Below, in pieces: positions 1-8,565 of a DNA stretch of 64,000 nucleotides. A model generated the notes under the pieces. It was given only the letters and a program-made list of their open reading frames with translations. It searched no databases and was not told the origin of the DNA. The DNA is from JASMHC01 sp964453855 (GTDB lineage: Bacteria > Pseudomonadota > Alphaproteobacteria > Rhodobacterales > Rhodobacteraceae). The translations under genes and the position numbers were made by a program. The DNA lies in contig CAYVRN010000006.1 of assembly GCA_964453855.1 (NCBI GenBank), forward strand, positions 1 to 64,000, read 5' to 3'. Within the stretch, counting starts at the first letter, position 1, and the number at the start of each line of letters is the position of its first letter.

Positions 1-6
1 TTTTAG

Positions 7-82
7 TGGTGAGCCGTGCAGGATTCGAACCTGCGACCCACTGATTAAAAGTCAGTTGCTCTACCAACTGAGCTAACGGCCC
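7..82 (-). tRNA. tRNA-Lys (anticodon UUU)
   Basis: Read on the minus strand this is a 76-nt cloverleaf with an encoded 3' CCA. The acceptor stem GGGCCGT pairs with ACGGCTC with one G-U pair. The D arm contains AGCTCAGTTGG, and the T arm contains GGTTCGAATCC. The anticodon stem CTGAC/GTCAG style arms enclose a loop with TTT, which decodes AAA/AAG lysine. It lies alone, upstream of a degraded gene on the other strand. tRNA genes of this kind can serve as integration sites, but no integrase or direct repeat of the 3' end is visible here. Confidence 0.97.
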
Positions 83-197
83 ACTAATGCCGCGCTTCTA
101 GGAAGAGTGGGGGATAGGGTCAACCCAAAAACGTAGTTATTTTGGCTTTGCGTCAAAAAAACTTATATCCTTAGTTTTATTTGCTGTTCAGATCTAA

Positions 198-731
198 ATG
201 GACCCCTTTTTGTCAGGCAAAGCCCACATCGGCTCAATTGACGAGTCCGAATTTCGGGGGGCTATGGGTGTGAATGTGTCTTCTATGAGCCACGCGCCAA
301 GTGTTGACCGAATCGTCAAATCGACTCTGCTGATTTTTGCAGAATGACGAAGAAAATGGTGCCAGCAAGAGCGGTAGGGTTTCTGGGGCTATCCAAAGCT
401 GGCGATTGTTGCTTACAAGCTGTCCGATAGTCCTGAATTTGCCGCTGCGGGCGCGGGTTTGTCACTGGTTGCAGACTGGCAAGTGGGGCAAGCCGGCTTA
501 AAAGCGTCATTGGGTCTGAATGTACGTGAATGGGACAATGTCTTCTGGCAATACAGGCAGCCACGCTCGGACAAAGACACGATTGCGTCGATCGAGATTT
601 CCCCAAAGGCAGTCACCATTTTCGGTCTGCATCCGATCGTTCTGGCAAGTTGGCTGAGACGACAATCCAACATTGCCCGCTACGAAATCGACAGCACTGA
701 TTTGTATACTGGGTTTGCTGCGAGCTTTTGA
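198..731 (+). pseudogene. Decayed C-terminal remnant of an outer-membrane beta-barrel protein (Slam/DUF560-like)
   Basis: One frame reads as barrel-like protein from an ATG at 198 to a stop at 729-731 but is interrupted by TGA at 345 and TAG at 375. The longest open part starts at about 378. Its end shows alternating hydrophobic residues, the phrase WLRRQSNIARYEID and a terminal phenylalanine, as in the last strands of surface lipoprotein assembly modifier (Slam) barrels and other outer-membrane proteins. The N-terminal periplasmic TPR part expected for Slam is absent. A TTG at 459 could start a 90-residue peptide, but without a signal peptide it could not act as a barrel. The family link is inference from the C-terminal pattern; the interruptions are seen directly. 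An alternative is an unrelated chance frame. Confidence 0.4.
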
Positions 732-826
732 TAAATGCTCGATACCGGTGCGGTATGCCGTTGTTCAAATCAACGAAAGGCTATCCACAAACCAGCGGGC
801 TGGAAAGCGGGGGGAATCAGTCGTAT

Positions 827-1672
827 ATGCCGCATATGACTCAGGCTTCGAAAAATACGATCCCGTTTCACAAGATGCACGGACTCGGCAACGATTTCGT
901 GGTCTTTGATGCGCGCCATGATGAAATCACCGTGACCCCTGCCTTGGCTCGGGCAATTGCGGACAGACATCGCGGGGTCGGGTTTGATCAACTCGCTGTA
1001 ATAGAAGCGTCAGAACAAGCCGATGCGCATTTGGTGTTTTACAACGCCGATGGGTCGCTGTCGGCGGCTTGCGGGAATGCGACGCGATGCATAGCGCGCC
1101 ATCTGATGGATGAGACCGGCAGACAGGCTTTGACCTTGACGACGGACCGTGGAGTGCTTGCTGCGGTTGATGCCGGAAACGGGCTGACCTCGGTGAATAT
1201 GGGACCCCCGCTTTTGAATTGGGACGAGATTCCTTTGGCCGAGGCAATGGACACCCTTTCCTTGCCGTTAGAAGGTGCGCCAACGGCCACGGGCATGGGG
1301 AACCCGCATTGCACGTTCTTTGTTGAAGACGCCGAAGCCGTAGACCTTGAGGGGCAGGGCCCTGTGGTTGAACACGATCCTCTGTTTCCGGAGCGGACCA
1401 ATGTGCAATTCGCGTCCCTTCTAGGGCCTGACCACTTGCGGATGCGTGTTTGGGAACGGGGCACGGGTGTAACGCTTGCTTCGGGATCATCCTCTTGCGC
1501 CACGGCGGTCGCTGCAGCGCGCCGTGGTCTTACAGGCAGACAAGTGCGGATCGATCTGGACGGCGGCACCATACACATTGATTGGCGGGATGATGGGGTC
1601 TGGATGACCGGACCCACGATGCATGTCTTCTCGGGCGTGTTCACAAAACAATTCCTTGAGAGTTTGGGATGA
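827..1672 (+). CDS. dapF: Diaminopimelate epimerase
   Basis: Converts LL- to meso-diaminopimelate for lysine and peptidoglycan synthesis in the cytosol. The 281-residue protein has the N-terminal HKMHGLGNDFVV motif and the first catalytic cysteine in ACGNATRC. The usual ACGSGxCA motif near the C-terminus reads ASGSSSCA, so the second catalytic cysteine appears replaced by serine. The frame is open back to a TTG at 728. I chose the ATG at 827 because a G-rich ribosome-binding site (around 809-815) lies about 11 nt upstream; the ATG at 836 is the alternative. The stop overlaps the mtaB start by 4 nt (ATGA), indicating translational coupling. Length and all other motifs are normal for the family. 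Confidence 0.95.
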   Translation: MPHMTQASKNTIPFHKMHGLGNDFVVFDARHDEITVTPALARAIADRHRGVGFDQLAVIEASEQADAHLVFYNADGSLSAACGNATRCIARHLMDETGRQALTLTTDRGVLAAVDAGNGLTSVNMGPPLLNWDEIPLAEAMDTLSLPLEGAPTATGMGNPHCTFFVEDAEAVDLEGQGPVVEHDPLFPERTNVQFASLLGPDHLRMRVWERGTGVTLASGSSSCATAVAAARRGLTGRQVRIDLDGGTIHIDWRDDGVWMTGPTMHVFSGVFTKQFLESLG

Positions 1673-2928
1673 CAAAGCCCCCGGTTTTTTCGACCCTTGG
1701 CTGTCGCCTTAATGCGTACGAAACGGAAGCCATTCGGGAAATGTCTGCTCAGGCTGGCTTGGGTGACACTGTCGTGGTGAACACCTGTGCCGTAACGGCT
1801 GAGGCCGTTAGAAAAGCGCGGCAAGAAATCCGTCGGTTGCGGCGCGAGAACCCTGGCGCCAAGCTGATTGTGACCGGATGTGCCGCCCAGACTGAGCCGG
1901 ACACATTTGCCCGGATGTCCGAGGTGGATCTGGTCATCGGCAATACCGAGAAAATGCAGCCCGAGACCTGGCAGAGCATGGCGGCTGACTTTGTCGGTGA
2001 TACTGAAAAGGTCCAGGTTGACGACATCATGTCGGTTACTGAAACGGCAGGGCATCTAATTGATGGTTTCGGCACCCGAAGCCGTGCCTATGTGCAGGTC
2101 CAGAACGGATGCGATCATCGCTGTACTTTCTGCATAATCCCTTACGGCCGCGGAAATTCACGCTCGGTTCCTGCGGGGGTTGTGGTCGATCAGATAAAGC
2201 GACTGGTCGACAAAGGCTTTAACGAGGTTGTTCTGACTGGCGTTGATCTGACCTCTTGGGGGGCGGACCTGCCCGCCAGCCCGAAGCTGGGCGATCTGGT
2301 TATGCGCATCCTGAAACTTGTGCCGGATTTGCCGCGGCTTCGGATCAGCTCGATCGATTCGATCGAGGTAGACGAAAATCTGATGCAAGCGATCGCAACC
2401 GAACCCCGCCTTATGCCGCATTTGCATCTGAGCCTTCAGCATGGCGATGATCTGATCCTCAAGCGGATGAAGCGCCGCCACCTGCGCGATGATGCGATCC
2501 GTTTTACCGAAGAGGCCCGCCGTTTACGTCCTGATCTTACCTTCGGGGCCGATATCATTGCGGGTTTCCCGACCGAAACCGAGACCCACTTCGAAAACTC
2601 TCTAAAACTGGTTGATGACTGTGACCTGACGTGGCTGCACGTCTTCCCGTATTCCAAACGTGAAGGCACCCCGGCTGCAAAAATCCCCAACCAGATTGAC
2701 GGGAACGTCATCAAAGCGCGTGCGTCCCGATTGCGCGAAGCTGGCGACAGGCAGGTTCAAAAGCACCTGCAAAGCCAGATCGGGGTAACCCATCACATTC
2801 TGATGGAGAACGCGCATATGGGACGTACCGAGCAGTTTACCGAAGTGCACTTCGACAAACCCCAAGCCGAAGGCGAAATCATAACAACCAAAATCACCGG
2901 AATGCGCGCTGGGCAACTGACAGCCTAG
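1669..2928 (+). CDS. mtaB: tRNA t6A37 methylthiotransferase MtaB
   Basis: Radical-SAM enzyme that adds a methylthio group to t6A at position 37 of ANN-decoding tRNAs. The 419-residue protein begins with the UPF0004 cluster domain: cysteines in TLGCRLNAYE, VVNTCAV and VTGCAAQ, which bind the auxiliary 4Fe-4S cluster. The radical-SAM motif CDHRCTFC (CxxxCxxC) follows at about residue 148. A TRAM domain would be expected at the end, but the C-terminus is short and does not obviously show a full one, which is usual for the MtaB branch. Start ATG overlaps the dapF stop. The pairing with dapF is a common alphaproteobacterial arrangement. Confidence 0.94.
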   Translation: MTKPPVFSTLGCRLNAYETEAIREMSAQAGLGDTVVVNTCAVTAEAVRKARQEIRRLRRENPGAKLIVTGCAAQTEPDTFARMSEVDLVIGNTEKMQPETWQSMAADFVGDTEKVQVDDIMSVTETAGHLIDGFGTRSRAYVQVQNGCDHRCTFCIIPYGRGNSRSVPAGVVVDQIKRLVDKGFNEVVLTGVDLTSWGADLPASPKLGDLVMRILKLVPDLPRLRISSIDSIEVDENLMQAIATEPRLMPHLHLSLQHGDDLILKRMKRRHLRDDAIRFTEEARRLRPDLTFGADIIAGFPTETETHFENSLKLVDDCDLTWLHVFPYSKREGTPAAKIPNQIDGNVIKARASRLREAGDRQVQKHLQSQIGVTHHILMENAHMGRTEQFTEVHFDKPQAEGEIITTKITGMRAGQLTA

Positions 2929-2951
2929 GTTCTTCTGTCTATAAATATCCA

Positions 2952-3581
2952 ATGACCCGACCCATCCTTTATAGCTTCCGGCGATGCCCCTACGCCATGC
3001 GCGCGCGCCTTGCACTTGCGTCTGCTGGTGTACAGGTCGAGCTTCGGGAAATTCTGCTCCGTGATAAAGCGCCCGAGTTTCTGGCGACATCGCCCAGCGG
3101 GACTGTACCCTGCCTGCAAGCGGGTGATCTGGTTTTTGATGAAAGCCGCGACATTATGATGTGGGCTTTGGCGCAGAATGATCCCGAGTCTTGGTTGGAT
3201 ATGCCACACGCGGGGCACGCGCTGATCGACATGATCGAGGGTCCGTTCAAGCGGGCGTTGGACCGGTACAAGTATTCCACGCGCTATGATGATGCCGATA
3301 AACTGGCTGAACGAGAGATCGCCAGCGGTTATTTGCGTCAATTGGACGAAAGACTTGAGGGTCAGAGTTGGCTTTTTGGTGGAGAGCCGACCCTAGCGGA
3401 CATGGCAATTCTTCCGTTCGTCCGGCAATTTGCAATGACGGACAAAGTGTGGTTCGACGCTCAGGATTGGCGTGGTTTACATGCGTGGCTTACATTGTTT
3501 CTCGAGTCTGAACGGCTGGCGCAGGTTATGCAAAAGTATCAGGTGTGGGAATCTGGTGACGACCCCATTCACTTTCCTTAG
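2952..3581 (+). CDS. Glutathione S-transferase family protein
   Basis: A 209-residue cytosolic protein with an N-terminal thioredoxin-fold GST domain. The motif RRCPYAMRARLAL near residues 10-22 puts a cysteine at the position used by omega/beta-like GSTs, and SGTVPCL is the cis-proline strand. FDESRDIMMW corresponds to the glutathione gamma-glutamyl binding ES motif. An all-helical C-terminal domain follows. The substrate cannot be inferred. It begins 23 nt after mtaB on the same strand and may be co-transcribed with it. A second, differently diverged GST follows. Confidence 0.88.
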   Translation: MTRPILYSFRRCPYAMRARLALASAGVQVELREILLRDKAPEFLATSPSGTVPCLQAGDLVFDESRDIMMWALAQNDPESWLDMPHAGHALIDMIEGPFKRALDRYKYSTRYDDADKLAEREIASGYLRQLDERLEGQSWLFGGEPTLADMAILPFVRQFAMTDKVWFDAQDWRGLHAWLTLFLESERLAQVMQKYQVWESGDDPIHFP

Positions 3582-3643
3582 CCATTGCGCTTTGGCCTGA
3601 ATTGAAGAACTGTGTAGGCTGCAAGTCTTTGGGAAATCTAGCA

Positions 3644-4246
3644 ATGAAACTGATCTACAACCCCGCGTCTCCTTTTGTTCGTAAAGTTTGGTTGACGTTG
3701 ATCGAAACCGGCCAGATTGACGAGGTCGAGTTGGTCAAGGTCGTGACCACCGCCGTTGACACTGCCGAAGATGCGAAAGCAGCGAACCCCCTTGGGAAAA
3801 TCCCGTCTCTTGTTCTGGACGAAGGCTATGCGATTTACGACAGCCGTGTGATCTGCCGCTATTTGAATGACGGCGCCAAGGCCGAGTTGTATCCTAATCC
3901 CGATTTGTGGCGGGTTTTGACGCTTGAGGCGACGGCCGACGGCATCATGGAGGCGGCTGTTCTTATGGTATACGAAGGCCGCATTCGTCCCGAAGATATG
4001 GTCTATGCACCCTGGGTTGACGCCCAATGGGAAAAGGTGTCTCGCGCTGTTGCTCAGATCAACGATTCCTTTATGGACCTATTGAATGGCCCGTTCTGCA
4101 TTGCTCAGATCGCAGTTGGTGCGGCTCTAGGCTATCTGGATTTCCGCCACGATGACCGCAATTGGCGAAGAGACAACCCGGCGCTTGCTGAATGGTATGC
4201 TGATTTCGCTCAGCGCCCGTCAATGCAAACGACCCGACCCGACTAA
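3644..4246 (+). CDS. Glutathione S-transferase family protein
   Basis: A 200-residue GST-like protein. The N-terminus MKLIYNPASPFVRKVW is the typical start of bacterial GSTs with serine at the active-site position. NPLGKIPSLVL supplies the cis-proline strand and YDSRVICRYL the glutathione-binding acidic/Ser pair. The C-terminal helical domain ends with the conserved DFRHDDRNWR and the AEWYADFAQRPSM segment. The frame is open upstream to a TTG at 3602, but the ATG at 3644 fits the family N-terminus. It is 62 nt downstream of the previous GST and only weakly similar to it, so this is not a recent tandem duplication. Confidence 0.9.
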   Translation: MKLIYNPASPFVRKVWLTLIETGQIDEVELVKVVTTAVDTAEDAKAANPLGKIPSLVLDEGYAIYDSRVICRYLNDGAKAELYPNPDLWRVLTLEATADGIMEAAVLMVYEGRIRPEDMVYAPWVDAQWEKVSRAVAQINDSFMDLLNGPFCIAQIAVGAALGYLDFRHDDRNWRRDNPALAEWYADFAQRPSMQTTRPD

Positions 4247-4249
4247 CGG

Positions 4250-4912
4250 CTAGAAGCGCCATCCGATCCCGACATTTAGGGCGTTCGTTAACAGGTGTGT
4301 CTCAAAACTGCCGCCGCCGGTTAACGTGCCTGAATGTTGGCTGGCCGAAAACTGATATTCGGCGAAGCCAATCAACGTCTCGGATAGCGCGCGATAGCCG
4401 CCCGCAGTCAGTTTCACGGCAGGGCCGGTGATTTGGTAGCCGTATGTTTGATACCCGCCATTGCTCAGCGCATCGACGTGCGGGAATGCCAGCCCTAAGC
4501 CGACACCTGCATAGGGCGTCAAACCCACAAGACTATCGGGCCAGCGGATAAACTGGTTCATGGTCAGTAGATTCAAACCGTCCGTGAATTCGAACCTTTG
4601 AAAATTGTTGCTACTGCGCGTGCTGTCCTGTGCATAGGATTTGGCGTGGGTAAATTCTAAGCTGGTTCCGAACTTACCTGCCCACTGCGTGACCCTAAAA
4701 CCATAGTACGGCGGCAGGGTGAACGACTTGCCATCCCAAAGAAACCTATCCGAATAAGTGCCTCCGTCAGGGTGAAATCCACTGACATGTGACGGTTGAA
4801 CAGTTTGCCATCCGCCATAAAGGCTGATTTCTGTCTCGGCTGAAAGTGCAGAGGCGGCGAATATCGCACACAGGGAAAAAAGAATCGCTTTCCTCAAAAT
4901 CCGCCTCTTCAA
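4250..4912 (-). CDS. Outer-membrane beta-barrel protein
   Basis: A 220-residue protein with a clear signal peptide (MKRRILRKAILF...AASALSAE). The mature part is rich in alternating aromatic and glycine residues, for example TPYAGVGLGLAF and LIGFAEYQFSAS, and ends in GIGWRF, the C-terminal phenylalanine of outer-membrane barrels. The size suggests an 8-stranded OmpA/OmpX or OMP_b-brl type barrel. No peptidoglycan-binding domain and no clear lipid-A-deacylase catalytic motif were seen, so no enzymatic function is assigned. Its 3' end converges on the GST gene with 3 nt between them. It is divergent from petA, with a 206-nt shared upstream region. Confidence 0.75.
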   Translation of the reverse strand: MKRRILRKAILFSLCAIFAASALSAETEISLYGGWQTVQPSHVSGFHPDGGTYSDRFLWDGKSFTLPPYYGFRVTQWAGKFGTSLEFTHAKSYAQDSTRSSNNFQRFEFTDGLNLLTMNQFIRWPDSLVGLTPYAGVGLGLAFPHVDALSNGGYQTYGYQITGPAVKLTAGGYRALSETLIGFAEYQFSASQHSGTLTGGGSFETHLLTNALNVGIGWRF

Positions 4913-5118
4913 TCTGCAAATGCCCAGTTTTCTGTGAAAGTGGGTGTTGTTTTTACGCGATACAACCGCGACACAAGCGCTCGGAAGGGCTTGGGGATGG
5001 ATTGTGCGCTTTACGCAATGAAATTCCGGCGCTAAACACGCCCTCGGACGGGCTGCGGGGAACTGCGGCCTAAATCTGTATATGGCTGGTTCCGGCCGAA
5101 AAAACTTGGAGAAACCTC

Positions 5119-5679
5119 GTGTCCCACGCAGAAGATCACGAAGGCACCCGCAGAGATTTCCTCTACTACGCCACAGCAGGCGCTGGCGCAGTCACCGCAG
5201 GTGCCGCAATCTGGCCGCTGGTCAACCAAATGAATCCGTCAGCAGATGTTCAGGCACTGTCCTCGATCCGCGTTGATATCAGCGGTGTCGAGCCAGGCAC
5301 ACAGCTGACCGTCAAGTGGTTGGGTAAGCCTGTCTTTATCCGCCGCCGTACCGCGGACGAAATTGAAGCAGCGCGCGCTGTTGATTTGGGCGCATTGCCG
5401 GACGGCGATGCCCGCAACGAAAACATCGGCGTTGCTACTGCTGCCGACGAAAACCGTGCGCTTGACGAAACCGGCGAATGGCTGGTGATGATGGGCGTTT
5501 GTACGCACTTGGGCTGTGTGCCTTTGGGCGACGGCGCTGGCGACTTTGGCGGCTGGTTCTGTCCGTGCCACGGTTCGCACTACGACACGTCTGGTCGTAT
5601 CCGCAAAGGTCCCGCACCAGAGAACCTTCCGGTTCCGGTCGCAGAATTCGTGGATGAAACCACGATCAAACTGGGTTAA
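5119..5679 (+). CDS. petA: Ubiquinol-cytochrome c reductase iron-sulfur (Rieske) subunit
   Basis: Rieske subunit of the cytochrome bc1 complex; it takes electrons from ubiquinol and passes them to cytochrome c1 on the periplasmic side. The 186-residue protein starts with a Tat-type RRDFLYYATAG segment that stays as an uncleaved membrane anchor. The 2Fe-2S ligand loops are CTHLGC and CPCHGSHY, and GPAPENLPVP follows as in all Rieske proteins. The start is GTG, supported by GGAG at 5108-5111 seven nucleotides upstream. It heads petABC; cytochrome b follows after 12 nt. Confidence 0.97.
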   Translation: MSHAEDHEGTRRDFLYYATAGAGAVTAGAAIWPLVNQMNPSADVQALSSIRVDISGVEPGTQLTVKWLGKPVFIRRRTADEIEAARAVDLGALPDGDARNENIGVATAADENRALDETGEWLVMMGVCTHLGCVPLGDGAGDFGGWFCPCHGSHYDTSGRIRKGPAPENLPVPVAEFVDETTIKLG

Positions 5680-5691
5680 GGAGACGCGAAT

Positions 5692-7002
5692 ATGTCTGGT
5701 ATCCCGCACGATCATTATGAACCGAAGGGTGGTTTGGCCAAATGGGTCAACACACGTCTTCCGGTTATCGGTCTGATCTATGACACGATCATGATCCCGA
5801 CCCCCAAGAACCTCAACTGGATGTGGATCTGGGGCATTGTTCTGGCATTCTGCCTTGGTTTGCAGATTGTCACCGGCATCATTCTGGTGATGCACTACAC
5901 CCCTAACGTTGATCTGGCATTTGCTTCGATCGAGCACATCATGCGCAACGTGAATGGCGGGCACTTTATCCGCTATCTGCACATGAATGGCGCATCGTTG
6001 TTCTTTATCGCCGTGTACCTGCACATCTTCCGTGGTCTGTACTACGGTTCGTACAAGGCACCCCGCGAAATCACCTGGATCATCGGTATGCTGATCTATC
6101 TTTTGATGATGGCAACCGGCTTCCTGGGCTACGTTCTGCCTTGGGGTCAGATGTCGTTCTGGGGAGCAACGGTTATCACCGGCCTGTTCGGCGCAATCCC
6201 GTTCATCGGCGAACCGATCCAGACATGGCTTCTGGGTGGACCCGCTGTTGATAACGCGACCCTGAACCGCTTCTTCAGCCTTCACTATCTGCTGCCGTTC
6301 CTGATTGCGGGTCTGGTGATCGTCCATATCTGGGCGTTCCACACCACTGGCAACAACAACCCGACTGGTGTTGAGGTACGTCGCGGTTCGAAAGAAGAAG
6401 CCGAGAAAGATACCCTGCCTTTCTGGCCCTATTTCGTAATCAAGGACTTCTTTGCTCTGGCGGTTGTTCTGGTTGTCTTCTTCGCCATCGTTGGCTTCAT
6501 GCCGAACTACCTTGGCCACCCTGACAACTACATCGAAGCAAACCCGCTGGTTACGCCGGCTCACATCGTTCCTGAATGGTATTTCCTGCCGTTCTACGCG
6601 ATCCTGCGTGCGTTCACCTCGGACGTTTGGGTAGTGATGTTCGCCAACTTCATCACTGGAGGCATCATCGACGCGAAGTTCTTTGGTGTTCTGGCGATGT
6701 TCGGCGCGATTTTTGTGATCGCTCTAGCACCGTGGCTGGATACGTCTTCGGTTCGCTCTGGCAAATACCGCCCAAGCTTCAAGTGGTGGTTCTGGCTTTT
6801 GGCAATCGACTTCATCGTACTGATGTGGTGTGGCGCAATGCCGGCTGAGCCTCCGTACTCGACCATATCGCTGATCGGCGCGACTTATTGGTTCGCTTAC
6901 TTCCTGGTGATCCTGCCTCTGTTGGGTGTAACCGAGAAGCCTCTGCCGCAACCGGCAACCATTGAAGACGACTTCAATGCCCATTACGGCAAAGCCGAAT
7001 AA
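5692..7002 (+). CDS. petB: Cytochrome b of the bc1 complex
   Basis: Integral membrane subunit carrying hemes bL and bH and the two quinone sites. The 436-residue length is typical of the alphaproteobacterial form. The quinol-site PEWY motif is present in the phrase PEWYFLPFYAILRAF. The N-terminal half has the heme-ligating helices, for example GGHFIRYLHMNGASLFF and LPFLIAGLVIVHIWAFH. About eight hydrophobic helices are visible. A strong GGAG ribosome-binding site precedes the ATG. It lies between petA and petC in the same operon. Confidence 0.98.
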   Translation: MSGIPHDHYEPKGGLAKWVNTRLPVIGLIYDTIMIPTPKNLNWMWIWGIVLAFCLGLQIVTGIILVMHYTPNVDLAFASIEHIMRNVNGGHFIRYLHMNGASLFFIAVYLHIFRGLYYGSYKAPREITWIIGMLIYLLMMATGFLGYVLPWGQMSFWGATVITGLFGAIPFIGEPIQTWLLGGPAVDNATLNRFFSLHYLLPFLIAGLVIVHIWAFHTTGNNNPTGVEVRRGSKEEAEKDTLPFWPYFVIKDFFALAVVLVVFFAIVGFMPNYLGHPDNYIEANPLVTPAHIVPEWYFLPFYAILRAFTSDVWVVMFANFITGGIIDAKFFGVLAMFGAIFVIALAPWLDTSSVRSGKYRPSFKWWFWLLAIDFIVLMWCGAMPAEPPYSTISLIGATYWFAYFLVILPLLGVTEKPLPQPATIEDDFNAHYGKAE

Positions 7003-7018
7003 GAAAGGACACTGAGAA

Positions 7019-7810
7019 ATGTTTAAGAAACTCACCCTTTCGGCAATCGCAGCCGTCGGCCTAATGGCCGGCGCAGCGAACGCGGCAGGCGGCGAAGCGC
7101 ACATCGAGGATTTCTCGTTCTCGTTCGAAGGTCCGTTCGGTAAATACGACCAGAACCAGCTTCAGCGCGGTCTGAAAGTCTACACTGAAATCTGCGCAGG
7201 CTGTCACGGTCTTCAGTATGTGCCTTTGCGCACCTTGTCTGACGAAGGCGGCGTAGGCCTGCCTGAAGATCAGATGCGTGCCTATGCGGCACAGTGGGAA
7301 GTCTATGATGCCGAGCTTGACGACTACCGTCCTGCAAATCCCACTGATCACTTCCCTGCCAATACTGCCGTGGGCGCACCTGATCTGTCGATGATGGCAA
7401 AAGCCCGCGCTGGCTTCCACGGTCCGATGGGCACTGGTCTGAGCCAGCTGTTTAACGGCATGGGCGGCGCCGAGTACATTGCATCGCTTTTGACTGGCTA
7501 TACCGGCAAAGAAAAAGTCGAAGCAGGCGTGACCCTGTACGAAAACACCGCTTTCCCAGGTGGCTGGATTTCGATGGCACCTCCACTTTATGGTGAAGAT
7601 GTCGAATTTGACGATGGTCATGACAACAGCCTGCACCACGAAGCTATGGATACTGCGGCCTTCCTGATGTGGGCCGCTGAGCCAAAGATGATGGCTCGCA
7701 AGGAGACCGGTTTCACCGCCGTTCTGTTCTTGGTCCTGCTGTCGGTTCTGCTTTACGCGACCAACAAGAAGTTGTGGGCGCCTGTGAAGAAGAAAGCCAA
7801 AGAAGCATAA
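7019..7810 (+). CDS. petC: Cytochrome c1 of the bc1 complex
   Basis: Membrane-anchored c-type cytochrome that passes electrons from the Rieske protein to soluble cytochrome c. The 263-residue protein has a cleavable signal peptide ending AANAAG, a heme-binding CAGCHG motif at about residues 58-63, and a C-terminal membrane helix (AVLFLVLLSVLLYATNKKLW) with a basic tail. Methionine-rich segments around PMGTGLS supply the expected axial-ligand region. It starts 16 nt after petB and is followed by a strong terminator, so it closes the operon. Confidence 0.97.
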   Translation: MFKKLTLSAIAAVGLMAGAANAAGGEAHIEDFSFSFEGPFGKYDQNQLQRGLKVYTEICAGCHGLQYVPLRTLSDEGGVGLPEDQMRAYAAQWEVYDAELDDYRPANPTDHFPANTAVGAPDLSMMAKARAGFHGPMGTGLSQLFNGMGGAEYIASLLTGYTGKEKVEAGVTLYENTAFPGGWISMAPPLYGEDVEFDDGHDNSLHHEAMDTAAFLMWAAEPKMMARKETGFTAVLFLVLLSVLLYATNKKLWAPVKKKAKEA

Positions 7811-7834
7811 TTCTGGAAACAGATAAGATTTACG

Positions 7835-7863
7835 AAAGCCCCGCCTGGTTGGTGGGGCTTTTT
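7835..7863 (+). terminator. Rho-independent terminator of petABC
   Basis: AAAGCCCC is followed by a short loop and GGGGCTTTTT, giving an eight-pair hairpin with a run of T. It lies 25 nt after the petC stop and just before the convergent thiQ stop. The A-rich left arm means it may also serve the minus-strand thi operon. Confidence 0.85.
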
Positions 7864-7866
7864 GCA

Positions 7867-8565
7867 TTAGTGTCCAAGATATTCAGCTAAAGCCAGCGGA
7901 GGGTTATTCAACAATTCATCAGTCTTGAATGGCCCGGCTGCCGAATTTTCAGCCACAAGCAGGGAAAGTGGGGCAACCGCTCGGGCATCCTGCGGGTCGT
8001 GTGTGATCATCAAAACGGTCGCGTTCTTTTCTTCTGCGACCTCTCGCACCAGTTTCAGCATTTCGGATTTTAACGCCGGACCAAGGGCCGAGAACGGCTC
8101 GTCCAACAGCCACAGGCATTTGTCCTGCAGAAGTAGCCTTGCAAGGGCGGCACGACTGATCTGGCCGCCAGAGAGTTGTGATGGTTTGCGGTTTGCCATC
8201 TCCTCAAGGCCTACGCGGATCAGAACTCGCTCGACGGCTTGCCTTTGCTCTTCTGACAGGCGGCTTTTCTGGGTCAGCGCCAAGCCGACGTTTTGGCCGA
8301 TGGTCAGGTGCGGAAAAAGGTTGTTGTCCTGAAATAGCATCGCCACGGGGCGTTTGCCGGGGGGTAGATCGAAAAGGGGTGTTCCGTCCCACGAGATGTT
8401 GCCCGATGCCGATGGCAAAAACCCTGCAATGGCATCAAACAATGTGGACTTCCCCGTACCCGAAGGACCGATAACGGCAGTAAAGCTATTTTCTGGCACG
8501 GTCAGGTTCGCTTCTAGCCGAAATGTTCCTTGCTGAAGGATCAGGTTTTCAAGTCGAAGTGCCAT
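7867..8565 (-). CDS. thiQ: Thiamine ABC transporter ATP-binding protein
   Basis: ATPase of a thiamine/TPP importer. The 232-residue protein has Walker A GPSGTGKST, Q-loop FQDNNLF, signature LSGGQISR, Walker B LWLLDEP and the switch histidine in MITHD. The ATG at 8565 matches the family start MALRLENL and has a G-rich ribosome-binding site; a longer frame to 8601 is less likely. Its 5' end overlaps the end of thiP by 17 nt, indicating coupling. It is the last gene of the riboswitch-controlled thiBPQ unit. Confidence 0.93.
   Translation of the reverse strand: MALRLENLILQQGTFRLEANLTVPENSFTAVIGPSGTGKSTLFDAIAGFLPSASGNISWDGTPLFDLPPGKRPVAMLFQDNNLFPHLTIGQNVGLALTQKSRLSEEQRQAVERVLIRVGLEEMANRKPSQLSGGQISRAALARLLLQDKCLWLLDEPFSALGPALKSEMLKLVREVAEEKNATVLMITHDPQDARAVAPLSLLVAENSAAGPFKTDELLNNPPLALAEYLGH

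Noticed and set aside
7..82. tRNA-Lys as an active integration site
   Set aside because: No integrase, no repeated tRNA 3' end and no cargo genes were found within the window.
5239..6564. Long open frame on the minus strand opposite petA and petB (about 441 codons)
   Set aside because: It lies wholly opposite well-identified bc1 genes, has a composition dominated by Asp, His, Gln and Arg, and shows no domain. It is a codon-bias shadow.
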